From Candidatus Yanofskybacteria bacterium RIFOXYD1_FULL_42_10 (GTDB lineage: Bacteria > Patescibacteriota > Minisyncoccia > 2-02-FULL-40-12 > GWA2-44-9): a stretch of 7,311 bases of DNA. The stretch spans positions 1-7,311 of the forward strand of contig MGLG01000025.1 of NCBI GenBank assembly GCA_001795975.1, written 5' to 3'. Below the pieces are notes generated by a model, which did no database searches, had not been told where the DNA came from, and saw only the letters and a list, made by a program, of their open reading frames with translations. This document shows positions 1 through 5,106 of the stretch, in pieces (positions within the stretch are counted from its first letter, which is position 1; each line of letters opens with the position of its first letter). The position numbers were made by a program, and so were the translations under genes.

Positions 1-83
1 CAGCACTCAGACAAGATATGAATAAATTCCTATCTTGATCTTCGTTAGATAAAATAAGAATTTCCATTTTGCCCCTCGCTCGC
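1..83. other. Left-edge intergenic stretch, no gene supported
   Basis: No complete gene can be supported here. All three plus-strand frames close early (a stop at 36-38 in the longest), so this could be the last few codons of a convergent gene lying outside the window, but the piece is too short to judge. A 7-bp hairpin is visible (12-18 with 31-37, 12-nt loop). The stretch from 52 onward is one copy of a 35-nt repeat described separately. The strong terminator that follows would serve genes arriving from both sides. Confidence 0.4.
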
Positions 84-86
84 TAA
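52..86 (-). repeat. 35-nt repeat, copy 1 (inverted relative to copy 2)
   Basis: These 35 bases are the exact reverse complement of 4414-4448. The match stops abruptly on both sides. Copy 2 is followed by a complementary arm that makes a hairpin; copy 1 has no such arm, so it looks like a partial or worn copy of a larger palindromic element. Its right end overlaps the first three bases of the terminator stem. A match this long and exact is not expected by chance in 7.3 kb. Confidence 0.85.
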
Positions 87-125
87 TATAAAACCCCCGA
101 CAAACTCATCGGGGGTTTTATATTA
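84..125 (-). terminator. Strong bidirectional intrinsic terminator
   Basis: A perfect 17-bp stem (84-100 with 109-125) with an 8-nt loop. The core is five G-C pairs plus a closing C-G, flanked by A and T runs, so either strand gives a GC stem followed by a U-rich tail. On the minus strand it ends the ruvB-yebC-ruvC-acidic ORF transcript; the TAA of the acidic ORF (123-125) lies within the stem. It could also end a convergent plus-strand transcript from the left. Confidence 0.9.
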
Positions 126-311
126 GTAATTGCTGTCTTCTTCGTTATTTTCTTCTTTTTCCTCCTCATCATCTTCTTTTTCATCTTCATCATCCTCGTC
201 TTCTTCTTCTTCCTTTTCTTCGTCATTCTTGAGCGGCTCTTCAGCTTCTGTGCTGTCGGTTTCTTCGGCCAATAGACTCAATAAGCTGTTGTCCAGGTCG
301 TTAATTTCCAT
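123..311 (-). CDS. Small protein with a long acidic low-complexity tail
   Basis: I do not recognise a family. The 62-residue product has a short N-terminal part of normal composition (about residues 1-20, with the Leu-rich pattern SLLSLL), then about 40 residues almost entirely Glu/Asp with some Lys and Asn. Such tails are usually disordered and strongly negative, but no function follows from that alone. It is the last gene of the minus-strand cluster, 89 nt after the ruvC stop, and its stop codon sits in the terminator stem. There is no Shine-Dalgarno site before the ATG. The same frame stays open upstream to a stop at 378-380, reading a plausible basic segment (HKEAGRYKKSIQVA), but no ATG, GTG or TTG lies in that extension. 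The true start is therefore uncertain. The gene is probably real because of its position and the tightly coupled terminator. Confidence 0.6.
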   Translation of the reverse strand: MEINDLDNSLLSLLAEETDSTEAEEPLKNDEEKEEEEDEDDEDEKEDDEEEKEENNEEDSNY

Positions 312-400
312 AGCGACTTGTATAGATTTTTTGTAGCGACCAGCTTCCTTGTGGGTATCTGGCGGACATAAAAAATCCTAAATTAAACTTAATTTATATT

Positions 401-880
401 TTATCCTTGTTGCCAATTGTATGAATTTGCGCAACAAATTGCAATAGCCAAAGCATCGGCGGCATCATCGGGCCGTATCTTTTCTTTTAATCCGAGGATT
501 AAGCGAACCATGTTTTCCACTTGTTTTTTATCGGCGCGTCCATAACTTGAAACCGCCTGTTTCACCTGAAGGGGAGTAAACTCATAAATCGGCAAGCCAT
601 GATTGGCAAGAGTGAGCATAATCACTCCCCGCATTTCGCTTACCGTCATAACGGTTTTTTGATTTTTGAACATAAATAATCTTTCCACCGAAGTTAGGTC
701 GGGGGAATATTTCTTTATTAAGTCAGATAATCTTTCGGCGGTATTTTGATAATCGCGGGGCTTATCTTTTCCCGTATTTTTTATGATTCCATAAACAACA
801 CAAGCAAGCTTATTGTTCTTCTTTTCTATAATGCCGAAACCTATTTGAGTTGTTCCAGGATCAATTCCTAATATAATCAT
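401..880 (-). CDS. ruvC: Holliday junction resolvase RuvC
   Basis: RuvC is the dimeric endonuclease that cuts four-way DNA junctions after RuvAB branch migration. The 159-residue product carries the full catalytic set of the RNase H-like fold: Asp7 in LGIDPGTTQ, Glu66 in SVERLF, and Asp139 and Asp142 in DDAADALAIA. It also has the family stretches FKNQKT (71-76) and TPLQVKQAVSSYGRADKKQV (102-121). The length is near the family norm (E. coli 173). I chose the ATG at 880 because it gives the canonical MIILGIDPG start; a TTG at 892 would add four residues with no conservation. No Shine-Dalgarno site is seen. It lies 44 nt after yebC in the same direction, as in the yebC-ruvC arrangement of many bacteria. 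ruvA is not in the window. Confidence 0.95.
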   Translation of the reverse strand: MIILGIDPGTTQIGFGIIEKKNNKLACVVYGIIKNTGKDKPRDYQNTAERLSDLIKKYSPDLTSVERLFMFKNQKTVMTVSEMRGVIMLTLANHGLPIYEFTPLQVKQAVSSYGRADKKQVENMVRLILGLKEKIRPDDAADALAIAICCANSYNWQQG

Positions 881-924
881 AAGACCAATCAACCGGCTGA
901 CAGGTAAACTCTTTGGATTATTAT

Positions 925-1437
925 TTATTCTGATAGATTTGAGACAATATCTTCAACTTCATCCTGATCGTCAAGGGCTTCAAAAAGCTTATCAATCCGA
1001 TTTTGCAGTTCAGCATTTTCTATGGAAACCGGGGGTTGATCAAACAGCCACCGAATACTTCCCGGCTGAACCATTTTAGCTTCAAAATCAGATAATATCT
1101 TTCTAATTTCAGAAAGCGTGCGATTGCGGTTATCGGTGATGGCCTTAATTTGCAGGGCAATTCCGCCTGGTCCCAAAGCTTCCACAGATAGTTCTTCAAG
1201 CTGAGCTTGGTTTTTGTCAGCGACCTTCTTAATTGCCCGCTCAATGTTATCGCCGGGCATATTAAAAGAACGAGCATGCTCTATGGCTCGGGCAAGTTCT
1301 GAATTAATTTTTGGGTCTGTTCCTTTCCGCGCGGCCAAAGTAATTAATCTTGAAAGTTTAGAAAAAATCTGACTCTTTTTCTTGTCAGTTATGCCTTTTT
1401 TATGTTTTATTTGACTCCATTTTGAATGTCCGGACAT
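925..1437 (-). CDS. yebC: YebC/TACO1-family protein, compact form
   Basis: YebC-family proteins were long annotated as transcription regulators; bacterial and mitochondrial (TACO1) members are now linked to relieving ribosome stalling, notably at proline stretches. Visible signatures are GHSKW (3-7), the basic helical N-terminal domain (to about 75), GPGG (89-92), DNRNRT (102-107) and GSIRWLF (126-132). At 170 residues it is some 70 shorter than the usual 240-250. After residue ~133 it passes almost directly to what resembles the normal C-terminal end (a leucine-rich helix, then an acidic LDDQDEVEDIV). The family fold has a third domain inserted between the two halves of domain II, and this protein seems to lack that insert rather than being cut off. 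The start is only 8 nt from the ruvB stop, indicating one transcript. No Shine-Dalgarno site is seen. Confidence 0.93.
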   Translation of the reverse strand: MSGHSKWSQIKHKKGITDKKKSQIFSKLSRLITLAARKGTDPKINSELARAIEHARSFNMPGDNIERAIKKVADKNQAQLEELSVEALGPGGIALQIKAITDNRNRTLSEIRKILSDFEAKMVQPGSIRWLFDQPPVSIENAELQNRIDKLFEALDDQDEVEDIVSNLSE

Positions 1438-1445
1438 GGTTAATA

Positions 1446-2465
1446 TTAAATGTTTAAACTCTCGCGCTTAGACGGCAGTCCTAAGTGTTTTAATCCGTTT
1501 GGAGTGACAATTCTTCCTTTTGGTGTTCTATCCAAAAAACCAAGCTGCATAAGATATGGTTCGTAAACATCTTCAATTGTCCCTTCTTCTTCTGATATTG
1601 CGGCGGCGATGGATTTTAAACCCACCGGACCGCCGCTGAATTTATCGGCAATCGTAAGTAAAATTTTTCGGTCAGTTTCCTCCAGTCCGCAGTGATCTAT
1701 TTCCAGCATTTTAAGACCTTCACTTGCAAGAGTGGCATTTATCTCGGGCAAATCTTTCATTTGAGCATAATCGCGCACTCTTTTTAGGAGACGATTGGCC
1801 ACTCTTGGCGTTGCCCGAGAAGATTTTGCGATAATTGCGGCCGCATGGGAATCTATGGGAATTTTTAATAATGAAGCGGATCTCGCTATGATTTTTTCAA
1901 TTTCGGAATCCTTATAAAAATCCAATTTCAAATTAACGCCGAATCTTGACCGGAAAGGCGCGGAGAGAAGAGAAATTTTGGTGGTAGCGGCTATTAAAGT
2001 AAATTTAGGCAGATCTATTTGGAGGGTTTTTGCCGAATTGCCCTTGCCGATAATAATGTCCAACTTAAAATTCTCCATGGCGGGATATATAACCTCCTCA
2101 ATGGTTTTGTTAAGGCGGTGAACTTCATCTATAAAAAGAACATCGCCGTCGCTTAGACCGGTTAATATTGATCCGACATCCCCGGCTTTTTCAAGCGCTG
2201 TTCCCGAAGTGATTTTTATATTTGCTCCGAGTTCTTTGGCGACAAGATAGGCCAAGGTGGTTTTGCCCAATCCGGACGGCCCGTGCAATAAAAGATGTTC
2301 AATCGGTTCTTTTCTTTTTTGGGCCGCCCCGATAATGACTTTTAGATTTTCCTTTATTCTTTCTTGTCCGATATATTCATCAAACCTGCTTGGCCGCAAG
2401 GTCTGATCCAATACTTTATCGTCAATATTGGATTTTGGAAGTAATGTTGGGGGGTTGACACTCAT
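1446..2465 (-). CDS. ruvB: Holliday junction branch-migration helicase RuvB
   Basis: RuvB is the hexameric AAA+ motor that, with RuvA, drives branch migration of Holliday junctions. The 339-residue length is standard. The sequence shows LRPSRFDEYIGQE (23-35), Walker A GPSGLGKTT (62-70), Walker B DVLFIDEVHR (108-117), the sensor 1 region LIAATTK (157-163), the arginine-finger segment RSRFG (172-176), sensor 2 ATPRVANRLL (218-227) and the C-terminal winged-helix domain beginning near GGPVGLKS. Two small departures from the usual family sequence are Ser for Pro in Walker A and ATTK for GATTR at sensor 1; neither removes a catalytic residue. It heads the ruvB-yebC-ruvC cluster. Its first codons overlap the -35 element of a plus-strand promoter, so its expression may be tied to that of the divergent RNA. 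No Shine-Dalgarno site precedes the ATG. Confidence 0.97.
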   Translation of the reverse strand: MSVNPPTLLPKSNIDDKVLDQTLRPSRFDEYIGQERIKENLKVIIGAAQKRKEPIEHLLLHGPSGLGKTTLAYLVAKELGANIKITSGTALEKAGDVGSILTGLSDGDVLFIDEVHRLNKTIEEVIYPAMENFKLDIIIGKGNSAKTLQIDLPKFTLIAATTKISLLSAPFRSRFGVNLKLDFYKDSEIEKIIARSASLLKIPIDSHAAAIIAKSSRATPRVANRLLKRVRDYAQMKDLPEINATLASEGLKMLEIDHCGLEETDRKILLTIADKFSGGPVGLKSIAAAISEEEGTIEDVYEPYLMQLGFLDRTPKGRIVTPNGLKHLGLPSKRESLNI

Positions 2466-2483
2466 AGTATTTTAGATTAAAAT
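2455..2483 (+). promoter_or_regulatory. Consensus sigma70 promoter for the plus-strand RNA
   Basis: A perfect -35 TTGACA (2455-2460), a 17-bp spacer and a good -10 TAAAAT (2478-2483) on the plus strand; transcription would begin near 2490. The -35 lies within codons 2-4 of ruvB on the opposite strand, so polymerase binding here would cover the ruvB start. No plus-strand protein gene follows; the only thing downstream before the pilB 3' end is the foldable region at 2516-2683. Confidence 0.7.
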
Positions 2484-2489
2484 ATGAAG

Positions 2490-2683
2490 ATTCTTAGTGA
2501 GTTTTAATTGGTTTGAAAGGCTCTTTTAGCCTGTAGGCAAATGGATCAAAGTATTCATACGCAGATCCAATCGGGATACCATCTTAGCTTGGATAGTTCG
2601 GTTTCGACTGGTCTACTCCTCGGAAGTATCCTGCCCCGCGTTTTGTAAATTCGGGCTTTTGTCTACAGGTTAAAAGAGCTTTT
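2490..2683 (+). ncRNA. Candidate structured non-coding RNA, family unknown
   Basis: The ends pair as one continuous 26-bp helix (2516-2541 with 2658-2683). It encloses arm A (2542-2547/2564-2569, topped by 2551-2553/2558-2560), arm B (2572-2579/2626-2633, with an inner hairpin around 2595-2609 closed over a GUUU loop) and a weaker arm C (2635-2638/2652-2655), forming a four-way junction with few unpaired bases. The non-canonical pairs in the closing helix (2519-2680, 2529-2670, 2537-2662) and in arm B (2573-2632) are all G-U when read on the plus strand; on the minus strand they would be C-A mismatches. This fixes the likely strand, and a consensus promoter sits in the right place. No open reading frame of note occurs. 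Paired ends recall 6S, SRP and RNase P RNAs, but I do not find the SRP helix-8 motif, the RNase P core, or a convincing 6S bubble. The ends are estimates. Confidence 0.62.
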
Positions 2684-2697
2684 GCGTTTGTGCGCGC

Positions 2698-4359
2698 TTA
2701 GCCGATAATTCTTTCTATTTCTTCCGCTGAAGTTATTCCGTCTAACATTTTTAGATAAGCGTCTTGGAGCATGGAAACCATTCCTTCTGATGCCACTAAT
2801 TCTTTAATTTCTGAAATTGCCGGTGATTTGAGAATTAATTTTTCAATAGCGTCGGATACAATGAAGGCTTCATAGACGCCAACTCTTCCTTTGTATCCCA
2901 AATCATTGCATTCTTTGCATTTCCCCGGGAAATATATTTGCAAGGAGTCGTTTATGGCGGGAAATTTAAATCTGTTTTTCAGCGGTTCCATGGCCTCTTT
3001 TAATTTTTTCAAGGATTCGGGGGGTAAACTGCCTTTTGTTTTGCAATTTGGACATAATTTCCTGACAAGCCGTTGAGCCATTGCCATATTTATTGCGGGG
3101 GCGATAATGGGCGGTTTAATGCCTAAATCAATCAAGCGGGGGATGGTGCCGGCCGAGTCGTTGGTATGAATGGTAGAAAGGACCAGGTGGCCGGTTAATG
3201 CCGCCTGAAGGGCTATATCGGCCGTTTCGGCGTCTCTAATTTCTCCGACAAGGATAATGTCGGGATCTTGTCTTACAATTGCCCTGAGGCCATTTGCGAA
3301 ATTGTATTCTCTTGCCACATCTACCTGCGTCTGCGATATGCCCTCAATGTGATATTCAATAGGATCTTCAATTGTAATAATTTTTGTTTCCGAACTGTTT
3401 AAGTGGCGAATAAAAGCGTACAGGGTAGTTGTTTTTCCGGAACCGGTAGGGCCGGTGGTTAAAATTGCTCCGGTTGGCTTGTTTAATTGTTCTTTTATGA
3501 CAGTTAATAAATCTTCGCGAATTCCCAATTCATCAAGACCTTCTTTTATGGTGCGGGGATCAAGCAAACGCATGACGATGGTTTCTCCGAATTCACTGGG
3601 AAGAATGGATACCCTGACTTCAATGTCCACATCCTGCTGGTGAATGGTGAATCTGCCGTCTTGAGGAGAATTGTGAATATTTAATTTTAATCCGGAAACA
3701 ATCTTAACGCGGCTAATAATTTTTTCATAAGGAGCGCTGTCCAATGCGACAATGTCGCTCAATATGCCGTCCAAGCGGTAGCGAAGGCGGGTGTTGGATT
3801 TTTCCGGTTCAAAGTGAATATCTGACGCGCCTATTTTTAAAGCGCCGGCAATAAGGATTTCCAACAATTTTGTCGCCGATATCTGCGTTACTTTGTTTCT
3901 AAGATCGGCAACGCTTTGAATTTGGTCTTGAAATTGATTAAGTTCGGATTCTTTAATATCAACCGACCCGACTTCAAAAAGTTCTTTGGTTATTGCCGTT
4001 TCGTATCTTTTCCAAACTTCGCTTAAGGTTTTTGGCGTAACGATAATAATAGTTAATTTAAAACCTTGGGCAGTTAAGGAATCCATGGTTTTTTTGGTTT
4101 CCGGTAAATTGGGGTCCGTGGCGACTACGGCAATCTTAATGCCGGAACGGGAGATGACGGCCAATTTAGACGATTGAGACGCTTCTTTTGTGAGAAGAAG
4201 AAGCGCCTCGGTGTTTATGGGCACCGCTTTTAAATCGGAAAAAGGCAAATTCAGACCTTGAGCCAAGTTTTTGTATTTGTCATCTTCTCTACTTTGCTCA
4301 ATCTCAAGCAATTTTTTTTCAAGCTCTTCCTCCTTTTTGTTTATTGTTTGTTGAGACAT
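2698..4359 (-). CDS. pilB: Type IV pilus assembly ATPase PilB (GspE/PulE family)
   Basis: This is the hexameric cytoplasmic ATPase that powers pilus extension. The 553-residue protein begins with a charged, probably coiled-coil stretch (about 5-30), followed by a GspE/MshE-type N-terminal domain (about 30-120). Next comes GASDIHFEP (177-185), which opens the ATPase core. The core has Walker A GPTGSGKT (303-310), the Asp box ITIEDPIEY (328-336), Walker B DIILVGEIRD (367-376) and the His box HLVLSTIHTND (391-401). Two Cys-x2-Cys pairs (436/439 and 481/484) form the zinc-binding module typical of PilB/GspE and absent from PilT retraction ATPases. This supports PilB over PilT; a secretion GspE is less likely but cannot be excluded without pilus neighbours. 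A GGAG lies about 12 nt before the ATG, too far for a normal ribosome site. The gene ends 15 nt beyond the candidate RNA, with which it converges. Confidence 0.93.
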   Translation of the reverse strand: MSQQTINKKEEELEKKLLEIEQSREDDKYKNLAQGLNLPFSDLKAVPINTEALLLLTKEASQSSKLAVISRSGIKIAVVATDPNLPETKKTMDSLTAQGFKLTIIIVTPKTLSEVWKRYETAITKELFEVGSVDIKESELNQFQDQIQSVADLRNKVTQISATKLLEILIAGALKIGASDIHFEPEKSNTRLRYRLDGILSDIVALDSAPYEKIISRVKIVSGLKLNIHNSPQDGRFTIHQQDVDIEVRVSILPSEFGETIVMRLLDPRTIKEGLDELGIREDLLTVIKEQLNKPTGAILTTGPTGSGKTTTLYAFIRHLNSSETKIITIEDPIEYHIEGISQTQVDVAREYNFANGLRAIVRQDPDIILVGEIRDAETADIALQAALTGHLVLSTIHTNDSAGTIPRLIDLGIKPPIIAPAINMAMAQRLVRKLCPNCKTKGSLPPESLKKLKEAMEPLKNRFKFPAINDSLQIYFPGKCKECNDLGYKGRVGVYEAFIVSDAIEKLILKSPAISEIKELVASEGMVSMLQDAYLKMLDGITSAEEIERIIG

Positions 4360-4413
4360 TAGAAATTTATAACTCCAAACTTATATCTCAAAACCGAAAC
4401 TTCATAATTTATT

Positions 4414-4448
4414 TTAGCGAGCGAGGGGCAAAATGGAAATTCTTATTT
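4414..4448 (+). repeat. 35-nt repeat, copy 2
   Basis: Exact inverted match to 52-86. In this copy the sequence is part of a hairpin at 4415-4470. A 10-bp stem (4426-4435 with 4450-4459) carries a 14-nt loop. A 4-bp outer stem (4415-4418 with 4467-4470) is separated from it by a 7x7 internal loop in which both sides contain GAGCGA. The hairpin is followed directly by the cruciform at 4477-4557, so the two may be one composite element. Confidence 0.85.
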
Positions 4449-4476
4449 ACATTTTGCCCGAGCGAAGCTAAAAGGG

Positions 4477-4557
4477 TGAATACTCCGCCACTCTGCGGCG
4501 GTATCAAGAGGCGAAGCCTCCTCTTGATACCTCGCGGCAAGCCGCGAGGAGAATTCA
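4477..4557. repeat. Cruciform: three abutting hairpins closed by an outer stem
   Basis: Outer stem 4477-4484 with 4550-4557 (one A-A mismatch). Inside it are three hairpins with no spacer bases: 4485-4489/4497-4501 (5 bp), 4502-4511/4520-4529 (10 bp, perfect) and 4530-4537/4542-4549 (8 bp, CAAG loop). Every base between the arms is used, giving a perfect four-way junction in RNA or extruded DNA. Strand of action cannot be told because the pairs are Watson-Crick. It resembles the layout of REP- or MITE-like palindromic elements, but I cannot assign a family. Confidence 0.7.
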
Positions 4558-4573
4558 TTTTAACATTTGTTGC

Positions 4574-4637
4574 CCGATGTCTCAATCCCGCGAGGGCACA
4601 CAGCGCGCCTCTGCCTCGTACGGGATCAATCTATCGG
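4574..4637. repeat. Imperfect hairpin
   Basis: Stem segments 4574-4578/4633-4637, 4585-4590/4621-4626 and 4591-4595/4614-4618, with a TA bulge at 4619-4620 and an unpaired internal stretch between the first two. The loop is GC-rich (4596-4613). A short outer match (4563-4566/4638-4641) could extend it. No tRNA features are present. Confidence 0.5.
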
Positions 4638-4664
4638 ATGTAAACTCTTTGTAAAGAGAAAATT

Positions 4665-4673
4665 TGTGGATAA
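4665..4673 (-). promoter_or_regulatory. Single DnaA-box-like 9-mer
   Basis: The minus strand reads TTATCCACA, the exact consensus DnaA box of well-studied bacteria. I found only this one perfect copy in the intergenic region. On its own it is weak evidence of an origin or of DnaA regulation: a given 9-mer on either strand occurs by chance in a few percent of 7-kb windows. Confidence 0.3.
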
Positions 4674-4718
4674 CCCCGCCTGTTTGAATAATATTTACTC
4701 CGATTGTACCTAATAATT

Positions 4719-4788
4719 TAACGAGTGCTCCGTCGGGCCTTTTTCTTCGGTCTGCTGATTCAGAAAAAAGCCCGACCTGCGCTACTTA
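4719..4788. repeat. Long hairpin with GC core and U/A-run
   Basis: Core stem 4732-4738/4770-4776 (GTCGGGC), continuing after one C-A mismatch into 4740-4746/4762-4768. An outer segment 4724-4728/4779-4783 includes a G-U pair on the plus strand, and 4719-4721/4786-4788 can close it further. The left arm alone (GC stretch then T5) is not a terminator by itself. It may be a small RNA element or part of the palindromic cluster. Confidence 0.5.
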
Positions 4789-4792
4789 GACA

Positions 4793-4831
4793 ATCTGATA
4801 AATTTAAACAAAATGTTTAAATTTATCAGAT
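4793..4831. repeat. Perfect 17-bp AT-rich palindrome
   Basis: Bases 4793-4809 are the exact reverse complement of 4815-4831, with a 5-nt AAAAT spacer. Most pairs are A-T, so this is a weak RNA terminator but an easily melted or extruded DNA site; a dimeric DNA-binding protein is another possibility. Confidence 0.7.
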
Positions 4832-4862
4832 CTATTAGATGGCTGACACTCTGCCGAGGAAA

Positions 4863-4931
4863 GTTCAAAGGAATAAACTATGGTATAATTAATACGAATA
4901 TAAAGCTCACCTTTGTATTATTCCTTTGAAC
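4863..4931. repeat. 14-bp inverted repeat enclosing an extended -10
   Basis: Bases 4863-4876 match the reverse complement of 4918-4931 exactly; the 41-nt spacer holds the extended -10 promoter at 4881-4889. The right arm is followed by CTTTTT, giving a terminator-like tail on the plus strand. A competing pair, TGGTATA (4881-4887) with TATACCA (4943-4949), would form an alternative structure. The symmetrical arms around a promoter could also be an operator or looping site. Confidence 0.55.
4881..4889 (+). promoter_or_regulatory. Extended -10 promoter upstream of nusA (P1)
   Basis: TGGTATAAT fits the extended -10 consensus (TG-N-TATAAT) exactly. No good -35 lies 16-18 bp upstream, which is usual for this promoter class. 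Transcription would start near 4896 and run toward nusA through the right arm of the 4863-4931 repeat. Confidence 0.5.
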
Positions 4932-4998
4932 CTTTTTATTCCTATACCAGCTTCAAATATAAATCTTTCTGGCGGGGAGAGCTTAGAACAACGACCGC

Positions 4999-5027
4999 TT
5001 GACTTTCTTTTTGTCTTTTGATATCAT
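4999..5027 (+). promoter_or_regulatory. Sigma70-type promoter of nusA (P2)
   Basis: TTGACT (4999-5004), a 17-bp spacer and TATCAT (5022-5027); one mismatch to consensus in each hexamer. Transcription would begin near 5034, leaving a leader of about 73 nt that contains the 5056-5080 hairpin before the nusA ATG. Confidence 0.6.
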
Positions 5028-5055
5028 TGAAACATCAGATTGATTTTACTCTATG

Positions 5056-5080
5056 ATAAGTCCGCGCCTCGCGGGCTTAT
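5056..5080 (+). terminator. Leader hairpin before nusA, attenuator-like
   Basis: An 11-bp stem (5056-5066 with 5070-5080) over a 3-nt CCT loop, GC-rich near the loop, followed by TGTTTA. The one non-Watson-Crick pair (5061 with 5075) is U-G on the plus strand. The U-run is short, so full termination is unlikely; a pause or partial terminator in the nusA leader is the more cautious reading. NusA itself promotes pausing and intrinsic termination at such hairpins, which would allow autoregulation. Confidence 0.55.
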
Positions 5081-5106
5081 TGTTTATAAATCAATAAAAA
5101 ATAAGC

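Larger units (their letters stand above)
4360..5106. other. 747-nt divergent intergenic region, rich in palindromes
   Basis: This stretch separates leftward pilB from rightward nusA and contains no credible gene. A 99-codon open frame across 4344-4643 begins inside pilB and runs through the palindromes, with no family resemblance. The region instead holds at least seven hairpin or cruciform structures (about 4415-4470, 4477-4557, 4574-4637, 4719-4788, 4793-4831, 4863-4931 and 5056-5080), one DnaA-box 9-mer and two nusA-directed promoters. Most are listed individually. Confidence 0.8.

Noticed and set aside
1..38. C-terminus of a plus-strand gene entering from the left
   Set aside because: Only about a dozen codons are visible, with no recognisable motif; cannot be distinguished from non-coding sequence.
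130..336. Plus-strand poly-serine open frame
   Set aside because: It is the complement of the Glu/Asp codons of the acidic ORF (GAA/GAG/GAT read as TTC/CTC/ATC and TCx); no start context or family resemblance.
881..892. TTG start for ruvC at 892
   Set aside because: It adds four non-conserved residues; the ATG at 880 gives the canonical N-terminus.
2597..2612. GGTTTCGACTGG as a tmRNA 5' signature
   Set aside because: It resembles the tmRNA start only over a few bases; there is no tRNA-like 3' end, no tag reading frame, and the region is far too short.
2516..2683. Long inverted repeat as an intrinsic terminator of pilB
   Set aside because: On the minus strand several pairs become C-A mismatches, the enclosed sequence is over 110 nt, and no clean U-tract follows on that strand.
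4477..4640. tRNA gene or CRISPR array in the palindromic cluster
   Set aside because: No T-loop or anticodon arm spacing, and the repeats are inverted and different from each other rather than direct repeats with spacers.
4344..4643. 99-codon plus-strand open frame
   Set aside because: It starts inside pilB and runs through hairpins and the cruciform; its sequence is dictated by palindromes and resembles no protein.
4851..4866. GAGGAAAGTTC resembling the RNase P conserved region I
   Set aside because: The rest of the RNase P core (about 300 nt with conserved 3' elements and a closing P1) is missing; the sequence is the edge of the 4863-4931 inverted repeat.
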